Source: Chloranthus sessilifolius (taxonomy: Eukaryota; Streptophyta; Magnoliopsida; Chloranthales; Chloranthaceae). Taken from it: DNA of 64,000 nucleotides. Made by a program: the position numbers and the translations under genes. Where the stretch lies: contig CM037590.1 in the NCBI GenBank assembly GCA_021018995.1, positions 100,255,097 to 100,319,096 of the forward strand, given 5' to 3'. Numbering within the stretch: the first letter of the stretch is position 1; each line of letters begins with the position of its first letter. The notes below the pieces were generated by a model. It was not told where the DNA came from. It worked only from the letters and a program-made list of their open reading frames with translations, and searched no databases. Of this stretch, positions 36,536-47,159 are shown piece after piece.

Positions 36536-37188
36536 TCAACAGATTGCATTAAGTCGGGCTGAAACAATTGAACCTCAACCAAAGGTTGAACTTTGGGCTC
36601 CTCAATGCTCAGAATAGGCATTGGTTTTGCAACTTCCATCTCTGAATCAGACTCCAGGACCTGATAGAGACTAGTTTGTGGGGCTGTAGCATTAAGCAAA
36701 TAATCTTCTGCAAAAAATTGTATTGTCTCAATAGCTAAGTCGGATAGAATGTTTTCACAAATAAAATAGATCCATGTCAATGACACGAAATGCTACTGAT
36801 TCACTTACCATCATTTGATGATTTAGTTCTTTCGAGAAGAGGATAGTTGTTTACAGACTGAGACACAAATAGATCCTCAGATATTTTTCCTTTGCCTTCA
36901 ACCTTATGCTTGCTCGACACCGACTCTATTGCTTGTGTAGTTGTTACAAATTCTTCATTTGGCTCCTTTAATGGTGAGATTGTATTTCCTACTAGACTAA
37001 AATTCCCCGGACCGTAATTTTGTGTAGGTTCTTTCTGAAGATATGATATAGAATCTAAACCAGACTTTGAGAGGTCATAATTCACATTCCCAGAAGATAA
37101 AAAGATGTCAGTTTCCACTGATATGATATTGTTGACTTCCTTTGCCTTAGGGATTACCTCAGCATCTGCAGAACATTGAAATGAAGGC
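36520..37188 (-). pseudogene. Unidentified spliced plant gene fragment, last two exons
   Basis: The exon 37188-36809 (acceptor choice uncertain; 37165 is another) encodes an acidic, Ser-rich chain (SSGNVNYDLSKSGLDSISYL, GNTISPLKEPNEEFVTTT). It ends at GATG|GTAAGTG. After a 101-base intron ending TTTTTTGCAG, the frame continues in phase as EDYLLNATAPQTSLYQVLES and SEMEVAKPMPILSIEEPK to a TAA at 36520. Splice signals and phase agree, so this derives from a real gene. No domain is recognised. The strand matches the RRM, Alfin-like and LHC fragments. Confidence 0.55.
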
Positions 37189-37607
37189 CTGGACTGCCCT
37201 CAAGACCCTTCTAGCTCAGGTCGGGTACATTATATTAAGCCATAGAAGAAAAGATGAATATAACACTGACTGGTTCAGCAAATTTGGACTAAACCCACAT
37301 TACATATAAACATAGCATTATACTGGAATATAACTGAATAAGAAACTGTTGCACAGCCAATTTGCAACTAAACCCACAACATAAACATAAAACTGACATG
37401 TGCTAGAATGCAGTGGCATTTGGTTCTTGAACAGCAAGATTGAGTTTTACCTTTAGTCAGATATTATTAGGAACATGAAGCAAGAAATAGCCGCTCTATG
37501 TAAATTTTAATGTTACAAGACTATAAAGACGCTCATTAAGTTCCAACAATTTGGTGTCAAATTAAATTCCCATGATAGTATACATGTGAGTAAAAAAAAT
37601 AGCTCAC

Positions 37608-37660
37608 CTTCTAGATTCTATCAGAAGGGCACGTTGTTCAAGAGTTTTATCCGAACTTAT
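37608..37660 (-). pseudogene. Upstream exon of the unidentified gene, part left of the copia insertion
   Basis: On the minus strand, SSDKTLEQRALLIESR is followed by the donor AGAAG|GTGAGC. The exon is cut at 37660 by the copia element; its first bases lie at 44024-44045. The retained duplication CTTAT restores an open frame across the site. Confidence 0.55.
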
Positions 37661-38502
37661 TATTGGATATTTATCAAATAAATATTTATTACTTTAATAA
37701 TATTTATCTATTATTAATTTAATAATATTTATTTATTTTTAAATAGTTCCTTAAAGTGATTGGTTCCATATTAAAAGGATGCTTTTAACCTTCAAGTCAA
37801 ATTACTTGAATTTTGAATTAATATTGGAGGAAAACTTTTCCCACCATAAGTTTAAAAGTGTTGTAAATGTTTTGTCCCACCTCACTATTTTACAAGAAAT
37901 ATTCATGGCTTATATATAAAAACTTACCTTCCATATTGTTTGGCTTGACCGCGCACGATAGCGTGTGCGATGTGCGAATGGCGCAATTGGCGCTTTTAAG
38001 GCGCACTTTGCACTTCGCATCGTCTCAAATTCGAACAAACAGTTACGATTTCGAATTCAGACAAATCAGTTGACCAAAAGATGTAACTGTTCGAATGTGA
38101 ACCGTTAGATCCTTGCAACCGTTGATCGGATCGATCAGGGCCCTCGATTGCAAGCAACCGACAGACACAACTGCCCCTAAAAAGGTGCTCCGAAAGTTAT
38201 AAATAGAGGCCAGAGGAGGGATTCTAGGCACTTGCAATTTCCGAATCCTACATCTGAGCCCTCATAATTCGTGTGCAAACCAGAGCATTCTGCGTCTTCA
38301 TTTCGTTGGGTCGCACACTACAGTGCAACGTAGTGTGTGACAAATCGGTTCTTCACCGAGGCTTCATTGTATCCTGGAGGCGAATTTACCGATATCCCGT
38401 TGCATATAGGGGGCAAATATTGTCTTAAAGACAGCGATCTAATCGCGCCTTGAAGTAATTTTTCGGTCTATTTTCTGTCAATCTTTGTGCAATATACTAA
38501 CA
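37661..38502 (+). repeat. 5' LTR of the copia element
   Basis: 842 bp. Its first bases are TATTGG where the other LTR has TGTTGG. About 90 bases present in the 3' LTR, near 43440-43545, are absent here after GCACTTCG, and the sequence just before (near 37950) is also rearranged. A TATA box TATAAATA lies at 38198-38205. Confidence 0.93.
38198..38205 (+). promoter_or_regulatory. TATA box of the copia 5' LTR
   Basis: TATAAATA followed by GAGGCCAG; the same sequence is at 43714-43721 in the 3' LTR. Confidence 0.6.
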
Positions 38503-38521
38503 ATTTTAAGACAATATTTCT

Positions 38522-39334
38522 ATGACACAAAAGATGATGGAACTCTCCAACACGAAGATCACGAAGCTCGAGTGCTTTAATGGCACCAATTTCAAACGAT
38601 GGCAATCAAAAATACATTTTCTACTCACAACTTTGAAAGTCGCATACGTTCTCACTATGGGCTCACCATCATTAGAGAAAGAAGATGAAACTCTTGAAGA
38701 AGGTAGAATCCGTACGAAATGGGAAAGCGACAATTACACATGCAAAGGCTATATTCTCAACGTTCTTGCCGATTCTCTTTTGGACGTCTATCAAATTTAT
38801 AAAACTGCAAAGGAGATATGGGAGGCTCTTGAACGTAAGTACAAAGTAGAAGAGGCCGGCGTGCGCACATACTTAGTAAGTGAGTTATTTAATTTTAAGA
38901 TGTATGATTCTAAACTTATTTTAGAGCAAGTACACCAGATGCAGATTATCTTCAACAATCTTGTGACGGAAGGAAGCATAATAGACGAAGGTTTTCAAGT
39001 CTCTGCGGTTATTGCAAAATTACCGTTAGGATGGAAAGATTACCGTAAGAGTTTGAAACATACGAAGGAAGATCGTACTATGGAGGAACTCTTGACTCAT
39101 CTTCGCATAGAAGAAGAGGCTCGTCTACGTGACAAGGAGGAAGAGAAAACTGAACTCGTCTCCAATGCGCACATTGTTGAAGATGCATCCACATCGAAGA
39201 AGAAGAATAAAGGGAAGAACTTTAAACTGAAGCCGAATAAGAAGGATTTCAAGAGAGGACAATACAAGGAAAAAGCAAAGAAGGGTACTTATTTTTATTG
39301 CAATAAACCCGGCCATTTCAAACATGATTGTTGA
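38522..39334 (+). pseudogene. Copia gag, ended by a premature TGA
   Basis: The 270-residue block begins MTQKMMELSNTKITKLECF and has FNGTNFKRWQSKIHFLL near the start and EIWEALERKYKVEEAG in the middle, both typical of the copia gag (UBN2-like) domain. The zinc knuckle YFYCNKPGHFKHDC is at the end. A TGA at 39332-39334 directly after HDC, where this family usually has Arg or a similar residue, separates gag from protease in the same frame. Confidence 0.93.
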
Positions 39335-39937
39335 GAATTTTTGAAAAATAAAAATCAGGCAAACATTGTGGGTGAAGAAGATCTCGTTGCGGTGATCTCC
39401 GAAGTCAATATGGTAGATGGTGGAAATGAATGGTGGCTCGATTCTGGAGCTACTAGGCATGTTACTTCTGATAGGAATAATTTTATATCTTATGAGGAGG
39501 CTCATGATGGACATGAATTGTTCATGGGAAATTCCACTACTGCCAAAGTGGTAGGCCAAGGCAAAGTTGTTCTACACTTTACTTCGAGAAAATCTGTTAC
39601 CCTGAATGATGTCCTTCATGTTCCTGAAATCCGAAAAAATCTTGTATCGGCTTGTATTCTGATCAAACATGGATTCAAAATTGTGATCGAATCCGATTCC
39701 ATTGTACTTTCTAAGAAAGGGATGTTTGTAGGCAAGGGGTATGCCTCTTGTGGAATGTTTAAGTTCAATATCAATGAAAAATCTGCTTCTTCGATTTATA
39801 TGTGTGACTCAATTTATTTATGGCATAATAGATTAGGGCATTTAAATTTACGTTCTATAGATAATATGATTAAATTAGAACTTCTTCCTAAAATACATAT
39901 AAATTATGGTAAAGATAAATGTAGCATATGCGTCTAA
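39335..39937 (+). pseudogene. Copia protease and GAG-pre-integrase region
   Basis: WWLDSGATRHVTSDRNNF holds the DSG active-site motif. VLHVPEIRKNLVSACIL is the conserved segment after the protease core. LWHNRLGHLNLRSIDNM starts the zinc-binding pre-integrase domain and DKCSIC completes its HHCC set. A TAA at 39935-39937 ends the block; the same frame continues after it. Confidence 0.92.
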
Positions 39938-40567
39938 TCTAAAATGACTAAAAAATCATTTAAAAGTGTTGAAAGACAATCTAAACTATTAGATTTAATT
40001 CATACTGATTTATATAGTTTAAATAATATTACTACTAGAGGAGGGAAAAGATATTTCATCACTTTTATTGATGATTGTTCTCGATTTACATATGTTTTTC
40101 TTCTTCAATTAAAAGATGAAGCATTTAGTAAATTTATCTCTTATAAGGCCTTAGTGGAAAATCAATTAGATTTTAAAATTAAGGCATTACGATCGGATAG
40201 GGGAGGTGAATACATGTCACATGAATTTTCTGAATTTTGTGACAAGTATGGAATTATTCATGAAGTCACCGCTCCATATTCTCCTCAATCAAATGGAATT
40301 GCCGAAAGGAAAAATCGGACTCTAGTAGAAATGGTAAATTCTATGTTAACAAATTCTGATTTGAATTCAAATTTATGGGGAGAAGCATTGCTTACTGCAT
40401 GTTATATTTTAAATCGGATACCTTTTAAAAAGTTTTCTAAAACTCCATATGAAATTTGGAAGAACAAACCTCCCAAATTACACTATTTAAAAGTATGGGG
40501 TTGTAGAGCATTAGTTAGGGTACCCGATTATAAACGTACAAAATTAGGTCCTAAAGCCATCGAATGA
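39938..40567 (+). pseudogene. Copia integrase core
   Basis: LLDLIHTDLYSLNNIT and FITFIDDCSRFTYVFLL contain the first catalytic Asp. LRSDRGGEYMSHEF has the second, and SPQSNGIAERKNRTLVEM carries the Glu, so the D,D(35)E set is complete. ILNRIPFKKFSKTPYE and VWGCRALVRVPD follow. A TGA at 40565-40567 interrupts the frame, which goes on with the short GAGYS-like '[10 protein letters not shown]' segment. Confidence 0.93.
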
Positions 40568-42454
40568 ATTTTTGCGGGATATTCTATTAATAGTCCTATA
40601 TACAGATTTTTAGTATGTGAGCATAATAATATTTTTGAAAATGATTCAATTTTTGAATCTAGAGATGCAGTATTTTATGAGAATACTTTCTCTACTATTT
40701 CTAAACCTCTTGCATCCTCTAAATTAGATGAATCTTCTGATTCTCTTCATCTCTCTAGTAGTGAAGATGAAAAGATGGAACCTAGAAGAAGTAAGAGACC
40801 TAGGAAAGCCACCGATTTTGCGTCAGATTTCTATGTGTATCTTGTAGAAGGAATCAGAAATGAGAAAACTAAGAAAATGAAGTTTATTTTTAATATCGAT
40901 GAAGATCCTCAAACTTTTGATGAAGCTGTTAAGTCTATTGATTCTGCATTTTGGAAAGAAGCTATAAATGATGAAATGGATTCTATCATGTCCAATAATA
41001 CTTGGAAATTAGTAGACTTATCACAGGGATCTAAACCTATAGGTTGTAAGTGGATATTTAAAAGAAAACTTAATCCTAATGGCACTATAAATAAGTTTAA
41101 GGCTAGACTTGTTGTCAAAGGTTTTAGACAAAAGCATGGTATTGATTATTTTGATACCTATGCTCCAGAGGCTAAGATTTCTTCCATAAGGATCTTATTT
41201 ACTCTTGCTTCTATATATAAACTTCAAGTTCATCAAATGGATGTTAAGACCGCCTTTTTAAATGGTGAACTTGAAGAGGAAGTATATATGGATCAACCAG
41301 AGGGTTTTATCATGCAAGGACATGAAAATAAAGTTTGTAAACTTATTAGGTCCCTATATGGTCTAAAACAGGCTCCTAAACAGTGGCATGAAAAATTTGA
41401 TAGTATTATTTTATCATATGGATTCAAGATTAATGAATCAGATAAATGCATTTATAGTAAGATATCAAAGGGTAAAGGAATAATTATTTGTCTCTATGTG
41501 GATGATCTCTTAATTTTTGGTACAGACTTAGAAAGTATTATATATACAAAAAGTTTTTTGGCTTCAAAATTTGATATGAAAGACATGGGTGAAGCCGATG
41601 TAATTCTTGGAATAAAATTATTTAAGCAAGATAATAATATTATTTTATCTCAGTCACACTATATAGAAAAAGTGCTAAAGAAATTTAAACATAATGGAAA
41701 ATTAGCACCAACACCTTCTGATCCAAGTATAAAATTAAAACCCAACGATAGTAGAAGTATATCTCAATTAGACTTTTCTAGAGTAATTGGTAGTTTGATG
41801 TATGCTACTCATTGCACTAGACCTGATATTGCTTATGCGGTAGGGAAATTAAGTAGATATACTAGTAATCCTAGTCATGAACATTGGAAAGCAATTAGTA
41901 GAGTATTAAGTTATCTTAATAAAACTAAGGATTATGCTTTACATTATGTTGGTTATCCTACTGTACTTGAGGGATACACAGATGCTAGTTGGAACAATGA
42001 TACAAATGAGTCAAGGTCTACTAGTGGATGGGTATTTACACTTGGAGGTGCCGCAGTTTCTTGGGGATCAAAGAAACAAACATGCATAACACATGCAACT
42101 ATGGAATCATAATTTATTGCTCTTGCGGCAGGGAGCAAGGAAGCAGAGTGGTTAAGGAATTTACTATTAGAAATTCCTATTTGGCCGAAGCCTATGCCAC
42201 CAATCTCTTTATTCTGTGATAGTGAAGTTGCGCTATCTAAAGCTTATAGCAAAATCTATAATGAAAAGTCTAGACATATAAGTTTAAGACACAACTATGT
42301 TAGTCAATTACTCCGTGAAGGAGTAATTACTATCAATTCAATACGAACCTTTACAAATTTAGCGGATCCATTTACAAAAGGTCTTGTAAGAGATGTAGTT
42401 ATTAAAACATCAGAAGGGATGGGTTTAAAGCCTAATAGATTGCATTACCTATGA
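40568..42454 (+). pseudogene. Copia reverse transcriptase and RNase H
   Basis: After an acidic linker and [16 protein letters not shown] starts at [40 protein letters not shown] and the catalytic [11 protein letters not shown] are present. [20 protein letters not shown] begins RNase H. A TAA at 42110-42112 replaces the expected codon in THATMES.FIALA. The remaining frame, ISLFCDSEVALSKAYSKIYN to LKPNRLHYL, ends at 42454. The enzyme order and active sites are intact apart from this stop. Confidence 0.93.
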
Positions 42455-43089
42455 TGGTAACCCGACCTATTTTCTAAAGTCTAGAAACTAAAGGTTCAAT
42501 GGGAAAACAAATCATATGTAGTGATTGCACATTATTAAAAGTGCGAGTTTACAACTCCAACCATCTCAAGTAATAATGTGGAACTTGTAACGTAAGGAAG
42601 AGGTTGAGGTATTTCTCTTAATCAGTCTATAACATATAATGTTGAAATGTCTAAGTTACAAGGGCATTTATGATAGAACTGACCTATATGAGTTACGAAG
42701 TGTGGCCGCTTCGAAGAAAGATAAAGGCTTTTCTTAAATACAACTCATGAATACCGGGGTATAAGCACAAGGCCATAAAACGTGCTGGCTGTTAAAATGA
42801 AATGAAACTTAGATTACTTATGTGTGTGATATATCCGGTTGATTATAGAAGAAAATTAGTTCAAGAAATTAGATCACTAAAGTTCTTTATCAACTTTGAT
42901 GTATTCTCACTAAGTGAAGGTTCAATTTATTAGGACACCTTCATTTATGCATACAGTAGTCAAGAAATGCTCAAATTTCTTTGGTACATATATATACTGT
43001 TTTTGGATATCAGATTTAAGAATGACTCTCAGTTTCTTTATTTCCAAAATAGGGGAGAATGGATATTTATTTTGTAAATAGGGGAGGAA
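42455..43089 (+). other. Copia 3' untranslated region with polypurine tract at its end
   Basis: No coding frame. It ends in AAATAGGGGAGGAA, with a similar AATAGGGGAGAA about 35 bases earlier, right before the 3' LTR. Confidence 0.8.
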
Positions 43090-44018
43090 TGTTGGATATT
43101 TACCAAATAAATATTTATTACTTTAATAATATTTATCTATTATTAATTTAATAATGTTTATTTATTTTTAAATGGTTCCTTAAAGTGATTGGTTCCATAT
43201 TAAAAGGATGCTTTTAACCTTCAAGTCAAATTACTTGAATTTTGAATTAATATTGGAGGGAAACTTTTCCCACCATAAGTTTAAAAGTGTTGTAAATGTT
43301 TTGTCCCACCTCACTATTTTACAAGAAATATTCATGGCTTATATATGGAAACTTACCTTCCATATTGTTTGGCTCTGTGCGATATGCGATGTACGAATGC
43401 GAATGGCCCAATTGGCGCTTTTAAGGCGCACTTTGCACTTCGATCAGTTGATTTGTTGATCGGGCACGGATTGACTTCGCACGTGTGCACCGCATGTGTG
43501 CATTAGGCAGTTTCCGACCGTTCAAGGAAACAGTCGGATTTCGGATTCGAACAAACAGTTACGATTTCGAATTCAGACAAATCAGTTGACCAAAAGATGT
43601 AACTGTTCGGATGTGAACCATTGGATCCTTGCAACCGTTGATCGGATCGATAAGGGCCCTCGATTGCAAGCAACCGACAGACACAACCGCCCCTGAAAAG
43701 GTGCTCCGAAAGTTATAAATAGAGGCCAGAGGAGGGATTCTAGGCACTTGCAATTTCCGAATCCTACATCTGAGCCCTCATAATTCGTGTGCAAACCAGA
43801 GCATTCTGCGTCTTCGTTTCGTTGGGTCGCACACTACAGTGCAACGTAGTGTGTGACAGATCGGTTCTTCACCGAGGCTTCATTGTATCCTAGAGGCGAA
43901 TTTGCCGATATCCCGTTGCATATAGGGGGCAAATATTGTCTTAAAGACAGCGATCTAATCGCGCCTTGAAGCAATTTTCCGGTCTATTTTCTGTCAATCT
44001 TTGTGCAATATACTAACA
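43090..44018 (+). repeat. 3' LTR of the copia element
   Basis: 929 bp, TGTTGGATATTT to ATACTAACA, followed by CTTAT. It keeps the segment with CACGTGTGCACCGCATGTG that the 5' LTR lacks. Confidence 0.93.
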
Positions 44019-44023
44019 CTTAT

Positions 44024-44045
44024 GTCTAGCTCACTTGCAGTATTG
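44024..44045 (-). pseudogene. Start of the copia-interrupted exon
   Basis: The acceptor TTTTGTGTACAG precedes CAATACTGCAAGTGAGCTAG on the minus strand, which continues in phase into the piece at 37660-37608. Confidence 0.5.
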
Positions 44046-44628
44046 CTGTACACAAAAGACTGAGGATAATATAAGTGAAGGGTGAGTCATAATTGTTAGG
44101 ACAGCTCACATTCACATGCCAATATCTTAGTCCTCATATACATATTGCATTTTTAATTACCAATCTACTTAGATCATAGGCATGATATAGTATAGATCAA
44201 GCAAATTTTTGGTATTTCTAGCACATGCAATCATTTAGCATTCATCAAATATAATCAAAACAGTGAACATAATATTTCAAAATCTGAAATTTCATCATAA
44301 ATCAAGTTAATCTAAACCATGCAAACACATTTACTAATATTCCTACAATTTTTAGAAATTTAACTAAGTCAAAAGCAAAAGAGATTTAAAACCATTAATT
44401 TTTGTCAAAGGTCAAGATACAAAAAAGACTTTTTCAAAAGTTCTGGGATCACATGGTCATTTCATGGGTAATCAAGGGTTGAGGAGTCATGCTAAGCCAT
44501 CAAATGGCACATGCACTCAACTCTCGCCCATCTTACATCATTTCCATCAATTGATGGGATCATGACCATCTCTAAGGAATGCCAACTCAACATATTATCA
44601 CTACACAACTAAGCATTTCAGAAATACT
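44046..44628. other. No gene recognised
   Basis: AT-rich, intron-like DNA between the two fragments; no domain is visible in any frame. Confidence 0.4.
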
Positions 44629-44810
44629 TCACCAAATAGGAAGATGAGGACTTAGCAATGCTTTTACCACTTTTGGGTTTGGCTTGGATTTGTTGCTACT
44701 ATGATTTGTAGTCGATGACTTCTCTTTCACTTGCTTTTTCGCACTTTCAGTCACAACCTCAAAGATCGTTGGAACATCATTTATCATATTAAAGAGAGCT
44801 CCATGTGGAC
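44629..44810 (-). pseudogene. Alfin-like (PHD-finger family) gene fragment, single internal exon
   Basis: On the minus strand LFNMINDVPTIFEVVTESAK is followed by KQVKEKSSTTNHSSNKSKPN, which matches the end of the Alfin N-terminal domain and the basic linker of Alfin-like proteins. These bind H3K4me3 through a C-terminal PHD finger. The acceptor is AAAAAAATAG at 44811. The exon runs into a TGA at 44629-44631 without a clear donor, and the PHD finger is not found downstream. Only this part of the gene is present. Confidence 0.8.
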
Positions 44811-45692
44811 CTATTTTTTTTTATAGGTAATTTGGGTTCAGAACCTTGGTGTACGGGTGAAGGTAGTACCTTCCCAGTTCCCTATATCTATATCCAGCAC
44901 TTTTCTTTTTAGTAGATAACAACAGCATTTACTAAAAAAAATCAAAAATACAAAAAACTACGTCACCAAAGCAAAGTGCTCTGGTTATAAGTAGTAAGAA
45001 ACTAGAAAAAGAATTCCTATAAAAGTAATGCACAAAAACCACCCTCATTAGCAACAGCATTTTTTTGGTATCTATCAATTTTATACCAATTAAATTAACA
45101 ATAAGTGCATAACCATACTAAAATTATAAGTGTCTTTTGCTTTTTTAGGCCAGCTTCTTGGACCGTCTTTGTATCCTCCTTTCTTTTTTCTCAACGAATT
45201 TTTGTTAATTATAAAAACATTAATAATTATACAATTATATCTTATTATAGGGATTGGCTCTCCTTAGTAGCATCACTAGATTATCAAGCTAATGAGTAGT
45301 TCTTTTGCCACTGAATCCGGTCATAAGATGATATGCCCAGATTATCAGGGACTCTTAACATTCGTAGAAGTCAGCTTGTTAACATGATTGATGTGGTAAA
45401 AGGATATTCCTATGCTTAATAATGTTATGGTGCCACAACGCCCCATTAATCTAAAGTATGCTAAACCTCTTAAGATTTCTCTAAGAATCTTAGTTTCCAT
45501 TTTAATTTCAATTTTTTCTGTTTTTCTTGCAATTAGTTTGGATGTCAGGGGCTATTTTGGCTTGCCAACCCAAACTCACCAACAGGCGTCAGACTGCACC
45601 ACCCAATTGACTATGTAACATTGATGCTTCTGATATCAGATCGTGAAATTTGAATATGCATTTATTAATGAAATTGTATTTGAAATGGAAAA
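44811..45692. other. No gene recognised
   Basis: AT-rich DNA. The short plus-strand frames at 45105 and 45412 have no recognisable motif. Confidence 0.4.
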
Positions 45693-45776
45693 ACAATAAA
45701 GCCATGTCTCCATGGTAATCTTTCAGATCAATGTCAATTCCCTTGTTCATGAGAAGAATCGGAGATGCTTCACATG
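45693..45776 (-). pseudogene. Possible ankyrin-like peptide
   Basis: The minus strand encodes ILLMNKGIDIDLKDYHGDMA, which resembles one ankyrin repeat (LL..KG.DI...D..GD.AL). There are no neighbouring repeats or clear splice sites, so it may be chance. Confidence 0.25.
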
Positions 45777-45822
45777 CCAGTCAAGTATTTGAAAATTAAA
45801 TGGAAGGTAGAGATAGCTCTAC

Positions 45823-45973
45823 ATGCTTGAAATGTTTATGGAAAGTCTCAGGATCCTTGCTTAGACTTGCAATATCAAATCCATAATCACCGGATAGTTC
45901 TCCAGTAAGATATGCAGGGTATTCGTAAGGGAGTGGACCAAGCCAGTGAGGGCGTTCTTTTCCATACCAAAAG
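45823..45973 (-). pseudogene. Chlorophyll a/b-binding (LHC) protein fragment, second exon
   Basis: In phase with the first exon (46815) the minus strand gives [18 protein letters not shown] and then [20 protein letters not shown] and KDPETF. The WYG.(D/E)R, YLTGE, GDYGFD and L.KDPE motifs are the segment before the first transmembrane helix in LHCB-type antenna proteins. A donor CAT|GTAGAG closes it. The chlorophyll-binding helices (E..HGRWAML) are not found to the left. It resembles the less common LHCB7-type proteins, from memory only. Confidence 0.8.
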
Positions 45974-46154
45974 CTGCATGACCATCAAAAGACATGTCAT
46001 GAAATTAGACAAGAAGCATTATGTAGTGCGATAATATGCAAAATACTTTTAAATACTAAAACAAACTCAGTGATGCAATGATCAACTTCTAATTATCCCA
46101 TTTCACATGTACAAGTGGAGCGAAGTCAACTATAGCATACAACTACAAGCAATT

Positions 46155-46354
46155 CTTTTTTTTTTTTTTTTGATCAATGATCAACTTATGTTTGGACTAA
46201 TCTCTACGGGATGCTCTCGCTCCCACCATCCGATTATTTCAACGATTACGCACCTCACGAGGCACCCTGTTATCACAAAAGAGGAGTGCTACTCGAACTG
46301 ACGACCTTGGGGAGCATACCCAAGTCGTCAACTACTGCGACAACCCCTTGGGGG
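46155..46354 (-). mobile_element. tRNA-derived SINE in the LHC intron
   Basis: On the minus strand it starts CCCCAAGGGGTTGTCGCAG. It has a box A-like GTAGTTGACGACTTGG and a box B-like GGTCGTCAGTTCGAGTAGC, and ends in an A-tail (the T-run at 46156-46171 on plus). Imperfect flanking duplications ACAACTACAAGCAATT and ATAACTACAAGCAGTT lie on both sides. These are the marks of a plant SINE copied through LINE-type machinery. Confidence 0.85.
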
Positions 46355-46814
46355 ATAACTACAAGCAGTTCTCTTTTTCAAAAAGTTAAAACCTTCACAC
46401 TTGATCGGCAATTTTAGTTGATTGTGTTTCAAGCAATACACCAATCTTGTAGGTTTATTGACAACAACTTATTTGAAAACAGAGTAACATAGGAACCCAT
46501 AAGCAAAATGTTAAATCACATGAGAGACAGATTGGAAAAATATTGGTAGATCAAGCATTACAGACCAAGGATTTGCAATAGGGTTGTTTTTTTCTATCAA
46601 CACAGATCAAGTTAGCCTCCTATCAATGCTCCCAAGATAGGCATCAATTCCACCAGTTTCAATAGATTAGCAGGGATCCAAATGAATTTCCAAATTTCCT
46701 AAAAATTGTACTAATCCAATTGAACAACATAGGAAAAACATACATAAAAACAATTATGATACCAATTATTGGAAGGAAACCTAAAAAAATGGAACTTCAA
46801 AACTCCTTAATTAC

Positions 46815-46980
46815 CTCTGTGCTCTCGCTTTTTCCGCCAATGCATTGAACTTGGATGAATTCTCCAGAGCATCCTTCTTCGTTGCAAGCATTCTCTTCTG
46901 ACGAGTGGCTCCGAAGGAACTATTGGCGATTGCTTTCACAATAGTGAAAGGATTGCAGAGAAGATTAGAACACCAGCAAG
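46815..46980 (-). pseudogene. Chlorophyll a/b-binding (LHC) protein fragment, first exon
   Basis: The minus strand reads NPFTIVKAIANSSFGATRQK and RMLATKKDALENSSKFNALA followed by EKARAQ. It ends at CAGAG|GTAATT, in phase with the exon at 45973. The Ser-, Ala- and Lys-rich, acid-poor start looks like a chloroplast transit peptide. No clear start codon is visible in the first part. An 841-base intron holding a SINE follows. Confidence 0.65.
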
Positions 46981-47159
46981 CTGATATGTTTTATTGAGAT
47001 TTCATTCAGTTTCTCGAAGGTTATTTACAGCTCTCACATATGATTTGTTGATATGTTTTATTGAGATTTCACTCAGCTTTTGGCTGTTAATTCCTAATTT
47101 TTTTTACATAATTGGTAAACCATACCTCAATAATTAGTTCAGAATTGTTTTAGGAGAAA
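46981..47159. other. Non-coding edge of the gene-fragment block
   Basis: TGATATGTTTTATTGAGATTTCA(T/C)TCAG-type sequence occurs twice (near 46980 and 47050). No gene is seen. Confidence 0.4.

Larger units (their letters stand above)
37661..44018 (+). mobile_element. Ty1/copia retrotransposon, complete, about 6.36 kb
   Basis: LTRs at 37661-38502 and 43090-44018 run T(G/A)TTGGATATTTA...ATACTAACA and are flanked by CTTAT on both sides. The internal region has a single gag-pol frame, 38522-42454 (1310 codons), in the order gag, protease, integrase, RT, RNase H, which is the copia order. Four premature stops and no frameshift break it. A polypurine tract AATAGGGGAGGAAT precedes the 3' LTR. No standard primer site follows the 5' LTR. 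It lies inside a plant exon. Confidence 0.95.

Noticed and set aside
45105-45299. 64-codon plus-strand ORF with hydrophobic stretch
   Set aside because: AT-rich chance frame, with no homology that I recognise.
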